A DNA stretch of 64,000 nt from Nectonema munidae (lineage: Eukaryota > Nematomorpha > Nectonematoida > Nectonematidae), in assembly GCA_030549495.1 (NCBI GenBank), contig JAUIRK010000891.1, positions 1 through 64,000 of the forward strand, read 5' to 3'. Each line of letters starts with the position of its first letter. Position 1 is the first letter of the stretch. The notes beneath the pieces were generated by a model. That model searched no databases. It was not told where the DNA came from and saw only the letters and a program-made list of their open reading frames with translations. The position numbers and the translations under genes were made by a program. Positions 41,001 to 49,629 of the stretch are shown here, piece by piece.

Positions 41001-41090
41001 GATGACAAAAGTTACACAAGTGAAGAAAAAGCCATGTACTATGATGTTAAAGAATTCTACAGTAAAAAAAATGGCAAGAGGAGGATTTAG
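25856..41090 (+). CDS. ZP-domain transmembrane protein, eight exons (5' end missing)
   Basis: ZP proteins polymerise into apical extracellular matrix; in arthropods many shape cuticle and epithelial surfaces. Eight exons (25856-26000, 27834-28021, 29265-29422, 29995-30152, 33378-33459, 35626-35788, 37822-37987, 40630-41090) join with matching phases at every junction, giving 506 codons. Residues about 50-302 form the ZP domain: four ZP-N cysteines (KLSC, NNC, DGCGT, IKCW), then ZP-C cysteines (PKC, KDC, DGCPA, FKCHI, LCLGRC, KQC). ZP-C reads FKFPDTDNVYFKC, a hallmark. A dibasic furin-type site RQRGRR follows at 308-313, a CFC pair before the membrane, one transmembrane helix at about 403-427 (IIGLLLAIIIILVMVGV) and a Lys-rich tail of about 80 residues. 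The start and signal peptide are not seen. Exons were inferred from sequence; family call is firm, exact boundaries less so. Confidence 0.88.
26432..26830 (-). mobile_element. 5'-truncated LINE (3' end of ORF2) with ~16-bp target duplication
   Basis: The minus-strand translation of about 26590-26805 gives HQYKFIKSRHKKHFRKN, then LFSNRIINDWNSLPAYVV and FKQRLDHFWK, the C-terminus of CR1/Rex-type reverse transcriptase proteins. The 3' end carries a short ATGTT-unit tail (26443-26456 on the plus strand). Flanks TGTAAATTTTTAACAT (26432-26447) and TGTAATTTTTTAACAT (26815-26830) differ at one base, so they are the target duplication. It sits in an intron of the ZP gene, in antisense. Confidence 0.82.
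27477..27692. mobile_element. hAT-like MITE in ZP intron
   Basis: The ends are CAGTGGCGTAGCTAG (left) and CTATCTACACCCCTG (right), imperfect inverted repeats. Octamers AGTCAAAT and AGCCAAAC flank it (6 of 8 identical), as expected for an aged hAT target duplication. Inside are G-rich and C-rich blocks and no coding. Confidence 0.68.
27834..28021 (+). CDS. ZP gene exon: ZP-N core
   Basis: Acceptor AG at 27832-27833, donor GTAATT at 28022. It reads VKLSCTPKQFLLVVEF, FYGAIYSKNYFF, NNCKLVGNGT and FDGCGTRKKFD. Three of the four ZP-N cysteines and the F.G.IY..N core are here. Phase 0 at the end. Confidence 0.88.
28086..28812. mobile_element. Inverted-repeat MITE in ZP intron, MULE-like ends
   Basis: The left arm contains GTCTAAAGCACTTTGGTCTA; the right arm, reverse complemented, contains ATCTAAAGCAATTTTGTCTA. 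Both continue with AACA.TG. The arms are built of short TCTAAA-type units, reminiscent of the MULE arms at 18.4 and 20.2 kb, but the words differ. About 0.73 kb, no coding. Confidence 0.45.
29265..29422 (+). CDS. ZP gene exon: ZP-N end
   Basis: Acceptor AG at 29263-29264, donor GTAAGC at 29423. It reads EEFYENIIVIKMEKDW and then TTSDQGFHIKCWPQKF, which carries the fourth ZP-N cysteine. The Lys/Glu-rich end (MEREKKLKVP) is the linker to ZP-C. It leaves two bases for the next exon. Confidence 0.88.
29995..30152 (+). CDS. ZP gene exon: linker and start of ZP-C
   Basis: Acceptor AG at 29993-29994, donor GTATTC at 30153. It reads PIPMPKCTMKIVKGTDP and EKLIIGETGTVVISLENN. MPKCTMKI and IGETG are typical ZP-C opening motifs. 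Confidence 0.87.
30153..33377. other. Large ZP intron (3.2 kb)
   Basis: AT-rich intron. Apart from the small TTAA-type MITE near its 3' end I see no gene. Repeated ACGGACA words occur near 30733 and 30761, without a clear element around them. Confidence 0.6.
33027..33172. mobile_element. piggyBac-type MITE, 138 bp
   Basis: It begins TTAACCCATTAAGTCCCA (TTAA at 33027) and ends AGTGGCTTAAAGGGTTGA. The ends are inverted repeats (CCC.TTAAG.C) and the TTAA target is intact on the left and TTGA on the right. TTAA plus CCC/GGG ends is typical of piggyBac relatives. Confidence 0.6.
33378..33459 (+). CDS. ZP gene exon: ZP-C centre
   Basis: A small 82-bp exon. Acceptor AG at 33376-33377 after a long T tract, donor GTAAGA at 33460. 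It reads KHEVFIKDCISHDGYK and FELIDKDG, the conserved V..C.A.DG...LID..GC block of ZP-C. The phase fits both neighbours. Confidence 0.88.
34681..35018. mobile_element. TA-flanked inverted-repeat MITE, 334 bp
   Basis: The element 34683-35016 begins CAAGTTCAAGTGAAATG and ends with its exact inverse CATTTCACTTGAACTTG, apart from internal changes; TA lies on both sides. The arms share at least 25 bp without mismatch and are similar for about 80 bp. TA target and no coding fit a Tc1/mariner-type MITE; the family is inferred. Confidence 0.68.
35626..35788 (+). CDS. ZP gene exon: ZP-C signature
   Basis: Acceptor AG at 35624-35625, donor GTACGT at 35789. It reads CPAIEKFVQPIKVF and FKFPDTDNVYFKC, then HITLCLGRCKN. 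The F.FP.T..V.F.C...LC...C pattern is the best ZP signature in the window. Confidence 0.92.
36848..37475. mobile_element. Foldback element with 21-bp tandem repeats in both arms
   Basis: A large imperfect palindrome inside a ZP intron. The left arm (about 36848-37092) and right arm (about 37203-37475) are inverted copies with a loop of about 110 bp. Each arm contains several 21-bp units with the core GACAAAATAGAATTGCAA. Read on the plus strand the right arm encodes QKDKIELQKDKIELQ, a coiled-coil-like heptad. Such Lys/Glu/Leu tails occur in Myb/SANT-like proteins of Harbinger elements, so the arms may derive from one, which is inference. No target duplication found. Confidence 0.65.
37822..37987 (+). 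CDS. ZP gene exon: furin-type site
   Basis: Acceptor AG at 37820-37821. It reads KQCDRDRQIRQRGRRDL, then an acidic stretch EDEYTKDFLDENILD and one N-glycosylation-type site (NLTD). RQRGRR matches a furin-type processing site where ZP proteins are cut before assembly. Donor taken at 37988 (CAG then GTTTTT); a GT at 37982 would also keep the phase. Confidence 0.82.
37988..40629. other. Last ZP intron (2.6 kb)
   Basis: AT-rich. A perfect inverted 8-mer TTCGACTC/GAGTCGAA (38946-38963) lies in a slightly GC-rich patch. No exon or element recognised. Confidence 0.55.
40630..41090 (+). CDS. ZP gene terminal exon: transmembrane segment and tail
   Basis: Acceptor AG at 40628-40629. It encodes a juxtamembrane stretch with NDTCFCPID (a glycosylation-type NDT and a CFC pair), one hydrophobic helix (SSYIIGLLLAIIIILVMVGV), a basic stop-transfer sequence (HYFRKNFSKKS) and a cytoplasmic tail ending GKRRI. 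The stop codon is at 41088-41090. Placement in one ORF with the ZP exons rests on phase and order. Confidence 0.85.
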
Positions 41091-41323
41091 AATATTAGAG
41101 ATATTTGTGTAAAGTTTACGTCATTAAATTGAAATATATATCCACTCTCTATCATAATATATCTGAACTGTATCTTATTGATTTTTTCTGTATGTATCAA
41201 ATGAGAACCGTAACATAATTCTTATTGTTGAGTGTGTCTTAAATGCAATACAATTTTGTAATTTAATTTTTTTGTTTTTTATTTGTACAAACTGTAAACT
41301 ATACATCTTATATTATTTGAGGA

Positions 41324-41329
41324 AATAAA
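41324..41329 (+). promoter_or_regulatory. Poly(A) signal AATAAA of the ZP gene
   Basis: AATAAA lies 234 bp after the ZP stop codon and is followed by a T/G-rich stretch. It is the best placed signal for 3' end formation of this transcript. Confidence 0.6.
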
Positions 41330-41660
41330 TTTGTTTTATTTGATTAAAGAATTTAATTAAAATAAATATCGAGATTTACCGAATTAAAGTCTTCATAATG
41401 CTTTGGTAATGATCGATCAAAGTGGATTTAACTGAATTTGAGGGATAGAACAAATTTGATAAATTTGTACCTAATTTCAATTAAAATTACAATGCCTGCT
41501 GACATAATTAGTGTTATAAGTTCACTTTGCTCACGCAATCTATAATGGTACCAGTGGCGTACCCAAAAAAAATTTTCAGGAGGGGGGTAAGAATTAACTC
41601 ATATTTCAGTGAAAAAAATATCAAAAAATGATACAACTTTATTAAAATTTTAACCTTCTT

Positions 41661-44600
41661 TTATTTACAAAAAAAACTTACAAATTTTTCTATATCAATT
41701 TCTTTGGTATATTCTTTCATGAAAGACAAAAAAATTAAATTATTTCTTCTAGACGGTGTCATAGATTTTCTGAGAGGAGTGAGGATTCTGTTTAGCGTAG
41801 AAAAACTTCTTTCACAAACAGCTGTACTAGAACCTACTGTCAAAAGTCCTAAAAAATAGTATAAAAGTCTTTTTACAACAGGTAAAATATTTTAAAAATC
41901 TTGGTAGAGCTTATATATGTTAGGAAATGCTTCCTTGACTGGTTGTAGTATTTCAAAAACATGAGTAACTTTTGGTTCTTTTTCCAATTTTTTTTATAAA
42001 TTCTTTTCCAACTTGAATTTCTGCAAAAACTTGCTGATTATCGATATGTAGGCTTATAAATGATTTTAATTTTTCGTAATTAAGAAATTCTTCATTTTTT
42101 GAATACAAAAAATAAAATAGCTCTAATTATTTTGCAATTTTTTTCATTGAATCTAAAAAAGTAAACTGCTAAAAAGTCAAAAATTTGTCAAAAACAAACC
42201 TGATATCAAATTCATCTAAAATTATTTGCAACGTTTCATCATAAAAAGTACGAAAATTCTTGTATTTTTCTACGCTATCATCAAAAATATCAAAAATGCT
42301 TTCTGCAGAAGCTTCAAAATAAAAACTCATCTTTTTGACTAACAAATCGAATTCATCAGTATTAAGCTTAAATTTAAGTGGAATTTTTATCACATCATCT
42401 ACCAAACTTAGTCCAATGATAATGTTATAGTTTTCTCTCTAAAAAAATTATATCATTTTAGTTATCTAGTTTTAAAAATTAACTTACTTGCAGGTACTCA
42501 TTAGCAGGTTTCATAATACTGAGAAATTTTTCAATCATGAGTATCGTAAAGATAGTGGATTCATCTTTTAAAGAAGTGAGAAGACTTTTTGCTTCAAAAT
42601 AAACATCTATTTGAGAATTCCTTCTTAATTTTTGAAGAGAAGATGTTAATTTTTTGTAATTTCCTATAAAAAATTTAACAACTTCGTAATGAGAAGTCCA
42701 TTTTGTTTTAATGAAATTCCTGGAATTTTTGCTGACGATATTTTTAACTTTAAGCTTTTTTGAGAATTTGTTAAGCCTTATCATTAAAGAAAAGAAAAAC
42801 TCAAAATCTTTAGTATTTCGAAACTAAGCAGTAATAACTAAATGAAGTTGATGATTCATACATAGAATATAGGGAATATATTTCCCTAGTGCTTCACTTA
42901 TTTTTCTTGAACTCCATTTTTCTTTCCTAATTTAGACTATAATATTTAAACTCTAGTTAAAACAGTTTTACCTGACATGACAGAAGCTCCATCATAGCAT
43001 TAGCTTATAATTTTTCCTTTTTGTATTCTGGATTCATCAAGAGTGTTCAAAATTGCGTTACTGATAGATGCTGCGTCACATTCTTTTAAATGAGTCATGC
43101 TAATTAAGGCTTCCTTTATAAGATTCCCTTTCAAAAATCTCACCACCTTATGGAATGAAAAAAACATAACTAAAAATGAAAACTTTTTATAGCTACTTAC
43201 AATTGATAAGCATTTTTTTCCAGAGATATCTTTTGTGCCATCAGTTTTTAAAGACAAATATGTTGAGCTGTTTATATTAAATATTATCCTTTGAAGAACA
43301 AAATTTTTCAGAGCTCCAATTATTTCATTTTTAATTTTTGGAGACAAATAAGTTGAGTTTTTTGTAACACAAGTTGCAATCTTAAAGTAAAATGAAAATT
43401 CATTAATTTGGTATGCTGTTTTAACTTTAACTAAAATCTTTTTCACTTTAAGTGGAACGTTTTTCAATTCAAGTATGCCTTTTTCTACTTTAAGTGTTTT
43501 CTTGATCCCAATTTTCCATCATAAAATTTGTTTACACCTATTTTCTGTTCAAGATTATATCAAATGTGAACAACTCTGAAAGCACTAAAACAATCTAAAA
43601 AATACGATGAACTTTTTCTCTTTTTAATCATACATCATGAAGTATGAAAATTTTTTTCTTTTAAAAAAGTAAAAAAAATTTAATGTTAAAAAAAGCGCAC
43701 CTTTAGTGAAAAAAGTGCACTTAATGTGAAAAAGAGTTAACTTAAAACACAAATAATAAATTCTCATATATCTGCAAAAAAATTTACGTAAAAAAACACA
43801 CCACTGATTTTAAATAAAGATTTAAAGAAAATTGATTGAATTTTGATGTAATATTATGTAGAGTAAAAACGATTTGACATACCTCTTTCAATTTCGAATA
43901 CTTTTACACAAGAAATCAAACAAGTTGATAAAATTTCGCAACTTTTCATAGGATTTTCAAAAGGATTTTCATTCATTTTACCTCTGAAAGGAGTTCGTTG
44001 ACGCATATAAATTGAATTATTTCCACAACGGACTTGATATAATACCTATATTAGTAAAATTAGAAAATGAAAACATTTTTCAAAAAGCAAACTGTTTATT
44101 ATAAATTATTTGAATTACAGTGTTGACTAGTGACCAAGTTAAAAATTGAATGCTTTCAAAACTAGTTTGAAAAAATATTTATAGTAAAAAAACATATCAT
44201 GCTGTAAAATAAAAGTTAGCACTTCAAATACTTGATAAAACTAAACTTTCTTTTGTTTTTCTATTTCAGCTACGGAAACTAAATAGGATACACTCTTGTT
44301 TTCATTGATACGGAGATTTCTCTCTTTCCAGCCTGCATAAGCAATAACATGCAATTTTGTCTTTTCATGTTTGGAAAATACTTTTTCTTTATCTAAAGCA
44401 AGTTTCCAATTTTTGTAACCTTTTTTAACTAAGGCAGTTATTTCTTTAGAATAAGTATTGCCGTAATGACGACAAAAATAATAAAAAGCTGCACGATGTA
44501 GAACAGAAAATTCCAACCAATCTCTGTTTTTGAAACAACTGAACTTAAAATCTCTACTATCTTGTGGGTTATAGGAATTCAAAAATGGTTGAAAAGGTTG

Positions 44601-44805
44601 TTGATCTATATTGCCCAAGTCAATAACATCACTTGAAATTTGTACATCAAGTTCTTGATCCCCTATAAAAAACAAATTTAAAAAAATATTACGAAAATAA
44701 AACTATACTGGATAAGCGTGATGTTGTTTGACTAGAAGACTGCTCTTTTACTTCTTTGGTTTTGAAAAAAAAATTTAGGCTTTGCTGGCAAACACTTTTC
44801 GACAT
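41661..44805 (-). CDS. hAT transposase (TTF finger, hAT core, hATC), multi-exon, at least one stop
   Basis: hAT transposases cut and paste DNA in the nucleus. Going down the minus strand: start ATG at 44805 (MSKSVCQQSLNFFF); splice to 44662, where phase fits; TTF-type zinc finger (WLEFSVLHRAAFYYFC, KNWKLALDKEKVFSKHE) to about 44245; a small exon 44042-43884 (YMRQRTPFRGKMNEN); then YLSPKIKNEIIGAL and LKTDGTKDISGKKC at 43467-43200; a 57-bp intron; then CYDGASVMSG near 42990; NHQLHLVI near 42850; and the hATC dimerisation domain SSTAVCERSFSTLNRI (41843-41661). Just before CYDGA a TAA stands where relatives have Gln. Some segments between 42.1 and 41.85 kb are unclear, so further breaks are possible. 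Confidence 0.8.
43417..43747. mobile_element. MITE nested in the hAT element
   Basis: The left arm TTTTAACTTTAAC...CTTTTTCACTTTAAGTG and the right arm (reverse complement) TTTTAAGTTAAC...CTTTTTCACATTAAGTG are inverted. Both arms repeat the CACTTTAAG word, like the element at 23669-24345. The left arm is read into the beginning of a transposase segment there, so it may lie at an intron edge. Confidence 0.5.
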
Positions 44806-46965
44806 CGTATAAACTAATACTCTAAAATAAAAAAAATCATATATCTGAAAATTAGCAATCTTACTGTTGTAGTATTATAAGAAGATTGTATTGAGAGAGA
44901 AAAGAATAAGAAAGAAAGAAATCTCAATCATAAAAGCACATGCAATGCAAGCTATGATGCAATTCAGTTAATGTTTATGATTGAAGTTTTTAGAAAAAAA
45001 TTTGTGAATTCAAATAAAATTTTTTGTTATTATCTTTGCCATGAAGATCAATCAAAAGAAACTTTTGTGAAAAGGGAATATATTTTTGCAAAACATTTTT
45101 GAGAAGCGATCAAGTTATTTTTCTAGGAAGTTTTTGAATGAGGGAAGGGGCAAATTTTTTTTCGCAAAACATATTTGAATGGGGGCAAATTTTTTTGGGG
45201 GGCCGGGAGTTTTGCTACGCCCCTCGCTGGTACACATAATTATTGATTCACTCTGCTCACGTACTCTGAAAATCAATTTACTCATGGTCAGTTAAACGTT
45301 ACCTGGCAATACAATTAAATACACACAATCTCTCAAGAAATACTTTTTGTGCTCTTCTTTTATCATTTCCTAGTTCTTCAGCTACACGCGATTCAGTTCT
45401 GGAATTAGACCTGGAAGTTATCAATAGTGAAAATGGGATTGAAAAAATTATAAAAGTTTTGATGAACTTTATGAAAAAGATAAAAACTTCAAAGCTTTCA
45501 AAGACTGAAAGGAATTTATCCAATAACGACGAAGAGATTGAGAGCCAATATGCGATTTTATAGTCAATTTTTAAAGAAACTATAATCAATGCAATACAAA
45601 CAGAATGATTCTTCTAGAAGGTGTTCTTGTCTTCCAACTCATCGAAGGCGCTAAACTTATTGAAGAAAAACAACACATGGTCCTTGGCATACAACGAAGT
45701 TGGATCCAAAGCAGAACTTGGAAAAGATGTTATAATTATAAGAACACAAATGTCAGGAACCGAATCCAAAACAAATGGAATTAGCTACCAAATGTCTCAC
45801 AATGCCTATTTATTTAGAAAAAAATAGGGGTTTTCTAAGGTCGGTAGTCGTTTCATGTGATATTCCACTCTTCTTTTCTAAAGAGGCGCTCAAAAATAGT
45901 AGAGGAAGAATCGACTTCAAAGAAGATGAACTCTTTTTATTCGGGACTAGTATCCCGCTACAAGTTTCGAAGGCTTGTCACTACTACGCAAAAAGATTAA
46001 ACTTGCTTAAAGGAATATAGTTCCTCTTTTCTATATGAATAGAATGTCTAGTGAAAGATAAACTGGACAGAGCTATATTAAAAATACACAGACAGTTTTG
46101 TCACTCTTCGTACAGTAAGTTCAAAGAACCTTTGATAAAAGCTGGAACAAAAGAAAAAATGGTATTAGAAAGGCTTGAAAAATTGAGCAATGACTGCGAA
46201 AAGTGCAAGTGGCATAGAAAACACCGTTATGACCTGTAGTTCCTTTTCTTCTCGCTTATTCTTAACCAAACAGTCGCCATGTATTTAAAGACATGAAGTC
46301 AAGTGCGAAAGTAATATAAGAAGATACTGCAAAGCAATTCGTATAACAACTAAAAGTAAAGAAAGCATTGTGAAGGCTATTTTTCCAAATTGGATCAACA
46401 TTTTTAGTGCTCTACAATGCTTCTTAACAGACAAATTAGATGAATTTAAAAAAGCGATGTCAGCATAACGCTTCTCTAATTATCTTTTGCTGCAAAGTGG
46501 TATTATGAAGAAAAAGCCTTTTTTTTCACAGGCCTTTTTTTTCGTTTACCATCTAGAATGCCTAACACACAAAATTAGTCTTACACTAAGCTGAAAATCA
46601 ATTTACTCATGATCAATTAAATGTCACCTCGCAATACAATTAAATACGCACAATCCCTCAAGCAATACTTTTTGATATTATATATATACCACAGAAAATC
46701 TAGCAGAGGACTCTTCAATAAATCTTAGTCGTTTAACCCTTGCTTTACGGACTATGGACATTTTTGTCCACATTGTTTTTCAAAGTAGTTTTTTGAAAAA
46801 TTTCATTGAAACGATATTAAAAATTAATTTGTAAACAAATAAATTCATTGATTTTGATGAAATAACTTAAAATCTTTTTTATTTTACTAAAATTACGAAA
46901 AAAATGAAATTTTGATGAAAAAAAAGTATAGATGGCGTTAAAAAATCATTCAAAAGAATGATCGC

Positions 46966-47253
46966 ATATTATCTTTCTGTGGATTTGACAGACAAACTTT
47001 TCACATTTAAAACATTTTTTAGAAACTTTTTTACATAGTACAAATTGAACACATTGATCTTTTTGATGTAGAAGTTGACGTTTGGCTCTCCAGCGATGAA
47101 AAACCATAGACATTATCTTGCTGTGGATTTGACAGACAAACTTTTCACATTTAAGACATTTTTTAGAAACTTTTTTACATAGTACAAATTGAACACATAG
47201 ATCTTTTTGATGTAGAAGTTGACGTTTGGCTTTCCAGCGATGAAAAACCATAG
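46966..47253 (-). repeat. 144-bp tandem duplication of the Cys-rich C-terminal coding
   Basis: Two copies in direct tandem with period 144 bp (for example GGATTTGACAGAC at 46981 and 47125) and only a few differences. Because 144 is a multiple of three the frame is kept, and FHRWKAKRQLLHQKD ... CKKVSKKCLKCEKFVC reads through both copies. It doubles the zinc-binding C-terminal domain that in piggyBac recognises the element ends. Confidence 0.9.
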
Positions 47254-48467
47254 AACGGCAACAAGCTTTTTACATTAGAAGGTATTTCAGAAGTCAAAGA
47301 TCTTATTCTCATAGACTCTTCAACCATAAAAAGAGATAATTTTTTTAAAAAGAGTTTCCTTCCACTTTGTTTGGTGGACATAAAGTCATCAGGAGAATTG
47401 AATTTAGCAATTACCCAAGCATTTAGTGCGCTCATATTAAGGTAGTTGAAGAAAACAGCGTGTGTCCATAGCCTGTTTGGCTTATATGACCTGTAAGCGT
47501 TTAACATCTTATTAGGAACATCAACGCCTCCTTTAAATTCATTATATGATAATAAACTTTGAGGCTTCGAGTGAATGTTACTTGTTCTTGCACTTCTGTG
47601 TTGTGATGATAAAATATATACTACTTTGAAGTTTCTAGTTGCATGCTTTCTTGGAATATAGGCAGTCAACGAACAAATATTGGTATATATCGTTCTACTT
47701 TCACATTCGCATAATTTTAACTCTTTCAGGTAGGGTGGTCTCAATAAGTCAGGAACGAATCTTCTATTGGCCATGACTGTCCCACATAAGGACAGTTTTT
47801 TGTGTAACACCAGGCTGCTAGATCGTGACTGGTGAAAAAACGATCAGTATAGATTCCACACCCACTTGGAATATTACTATTTTCAATCAGTCGTTTTGAC
47901 ACATTGAATATTGAGAAGTATGAAGAGTTAACAAGCCTACGAACATAGATTTCTGGTTTCATGCAATAAAAAAATTTGGAGTCATTCAGATGATAAAATT
48001 TGATGCCGTAATGGCCGGTTTTTTGGGATCGTATACTTTCATACTACATCTTCCTCTAAATGACACAAGTTGTTCATCAATAGTCAAGGCAGAATGTGGC
48101 GTCCAATAAAGCGAGAAAACTTTATAAAAATGATCATGTATCATTCTTATAGCACTGATTTTGTCATTATGATCTCTTTCTTCTTTTTTGTCGAAGCACA
48201 AAAAAGCATGTATAAGAGTGAACATATCTCTTACTATACTTGTTCTTAGAAAAGGACTTCCTGATTTTGAAAATAATTCTGAAGTTTTGATTTTTTGGTC
48301 ACCATTTTGACCTATATACAGCAAAGAAGCGAAGTAAGCCAGAAGATTATCTATTGTAAACTTTTCATAACAGTGCATTAGATTTGAATACTTGGGATTA
48401 TCAGATCTAAAAACGCCATATGAATTAGAAAAAGAGTAGACTTTCATGTTTTTCATTAGCAAAACCC

Positions 48468-49092
48468 TGGTGTGACTTTTTACCGAAATCCTCCGAAATC
48501 CCTCATACTATAAATTCTTTTCAAATCTTTTATTGGAAGTTATTTTTCAAAGGTTAATTAACCTGTTTTATATGAATATTAAAAAATTTGATGTATTAAT
48601 ATCTATTTTTACCAGAAACTTCTGGAATCCCTTGAAATTTTATGGAATCCCTCTAGAAGCAAAAATTTCTTTTCTGTAGGATTCCGGTGAAAAATAGATA
48701 TGAATCCATTAAATTTGAAAAAAAACTTCTGTTGATGATTTGAAAAGAAATTATACTATTTAGCGGGATTCCGGGAGATAACATAACTTTCAGAGGATTC
48801 CGGTTAAAAATCGATATATCAAATTTGTATAAAAATATAAAACAGGTTAATTAAGTTTTGAAAAAAAAACCTCTGTCAATGGTTTGAAAAGAAATTATAG
48901 TATTTAGGGGCATTCCCGAAAAGTCTATAAGATTTTAAGGGGTTCCGCAGGATTCCGGTAAAAAAATCAATATGAAATCATCAAATTTGAATAAAATAAC
49001 CAGATAAAGGTCGACTAACCTTTGAAAAATAACTTCGATAAAAGATTTGAAAAGAATTTATAATATTCAGGGAGATTCCTGTAAAATGTCAC
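48468..49092. mobile_element. MITE with ~90-bp inverted repeats inside piggyBac
   Basis: The left end CTGGTGTGACTTTTTACC and the right end (reverse complement) CGGGTGTGACATTTTACA start inverted arms of about 90 bp; within them TATAAATTCTTTTCAAATC and GTTATTTTTCAAAGGTTA are identical in both. The interior repeats GGATTCCGG-type words. Flanking octamers GCAAAACC and CAAAAACC are similar, suggesting a worn 8-bp target duplication. It separates the first part of the piggyBac transposase core from its N-terminus. Confidence 0.75.
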
Positions 49093-49401
49093 ACCCGCAA
49101 AAACCTGATTTTTATACAAAAAATATTGTCAAAAGATTTTGAACTCATGTGGCTATCATACAAACATGATAATTTAAATAAATATAAAACTTTTCTGAAT
49201 AAAGGAAAATTGTCCTTTTTGTCCCGTTTTCAAACTTAGCATAGGCATCATGAGGCAGAGCGGACTTAGTGTTATAAAGTATTTTTTTCCTGGAAGTAAA
49301 CTAATTTGATCATAAAAAACTATATGATAAAATGAGACTTACTAACTAAGATAAGATAACCTACTATATAAATTGATATAGTAAGATTTTCAAAATTTTA
49401 G

Positions 49402-49629
49402 GAAGATTTACAAAATAATTTACTTTTAAAAGTTATGGAATTAAACGAATTAGATATAGAGAACCCTCGTATCGAACTAAAAAAGCTACATATGCAATGG
49501 GTGCCATTCATATATCCTTCTGATGAACGTTTACAGAGAGGTTTATACGGTTATTGTTCAAAAGAGTATACAAAGAACAAAACCCAAGCTTTTCAAGAAT
49601 ACTATGCATTGATGAAAATTCTTAGATGA
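49402..49629 (+). other. Unassigned exon-like open frame inside piggyBac interval
   Basis: The plus strand after ATTTTAG (49395-49401) is open to a TGA ending at 49629. It reads EDLQNNLLLKVMELNELD, then HMQWVPFIYPSDERLQRG and KTQAFQEYYALMKIL. The composition looks like real protein and the strand is opposite to the transposase. I do not recognise the family; it could be an exon carried by the element or part of another insertion. No convincing donor site follows. Confidence 0.3.

Larger units (their letters stand above)
41552..45229 (-). mobile_element. hAT DNA transposon with introns, inserted in the LTR fossil
   Basis: The left end reads CAGTGGCGTACCC; the right end, reverse complemented, reads CAGCGAGGGGCGTAGC, so the termini are imperfect inverted repeats with a short length difference. 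TGGTAC is present at both junctions, consistent with a worn target duplication. G-rich blocks follow both ends. The minus strand encodes a TTF-finger hAT transposase from about 44805 to 41661. Length 3.68 kb is normal for an autonomous hAT. A MITE sits inside. Confidence 0.85.
41493..46680 (+). mobile_element. LTR retrotransposon fossil, Copia-like order, interrupted by a hAT
   Basis: Two related long-repeat segments start TGCCT at 41493 and 46559. About 83 bp near 45267-45350 and 46583-46668 align with roughly 10% difference, so the insertion is old. The left repeat is split by the hAT element at 41552-45229. Between the repeats only about 1.2 kb of internal sequence is left. It shows a retroviral-type protease tail (near 45870-45990) and an integrase zinc-binding segment (near 46070-46230); this order, with no reverse transcriptase between, suggests Copia, or a large internal loss in another family. 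It is clearly broken, with several breaks, and no reverse transcriptase is seen. Boundaries are approximate. Confidence 0.55.
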
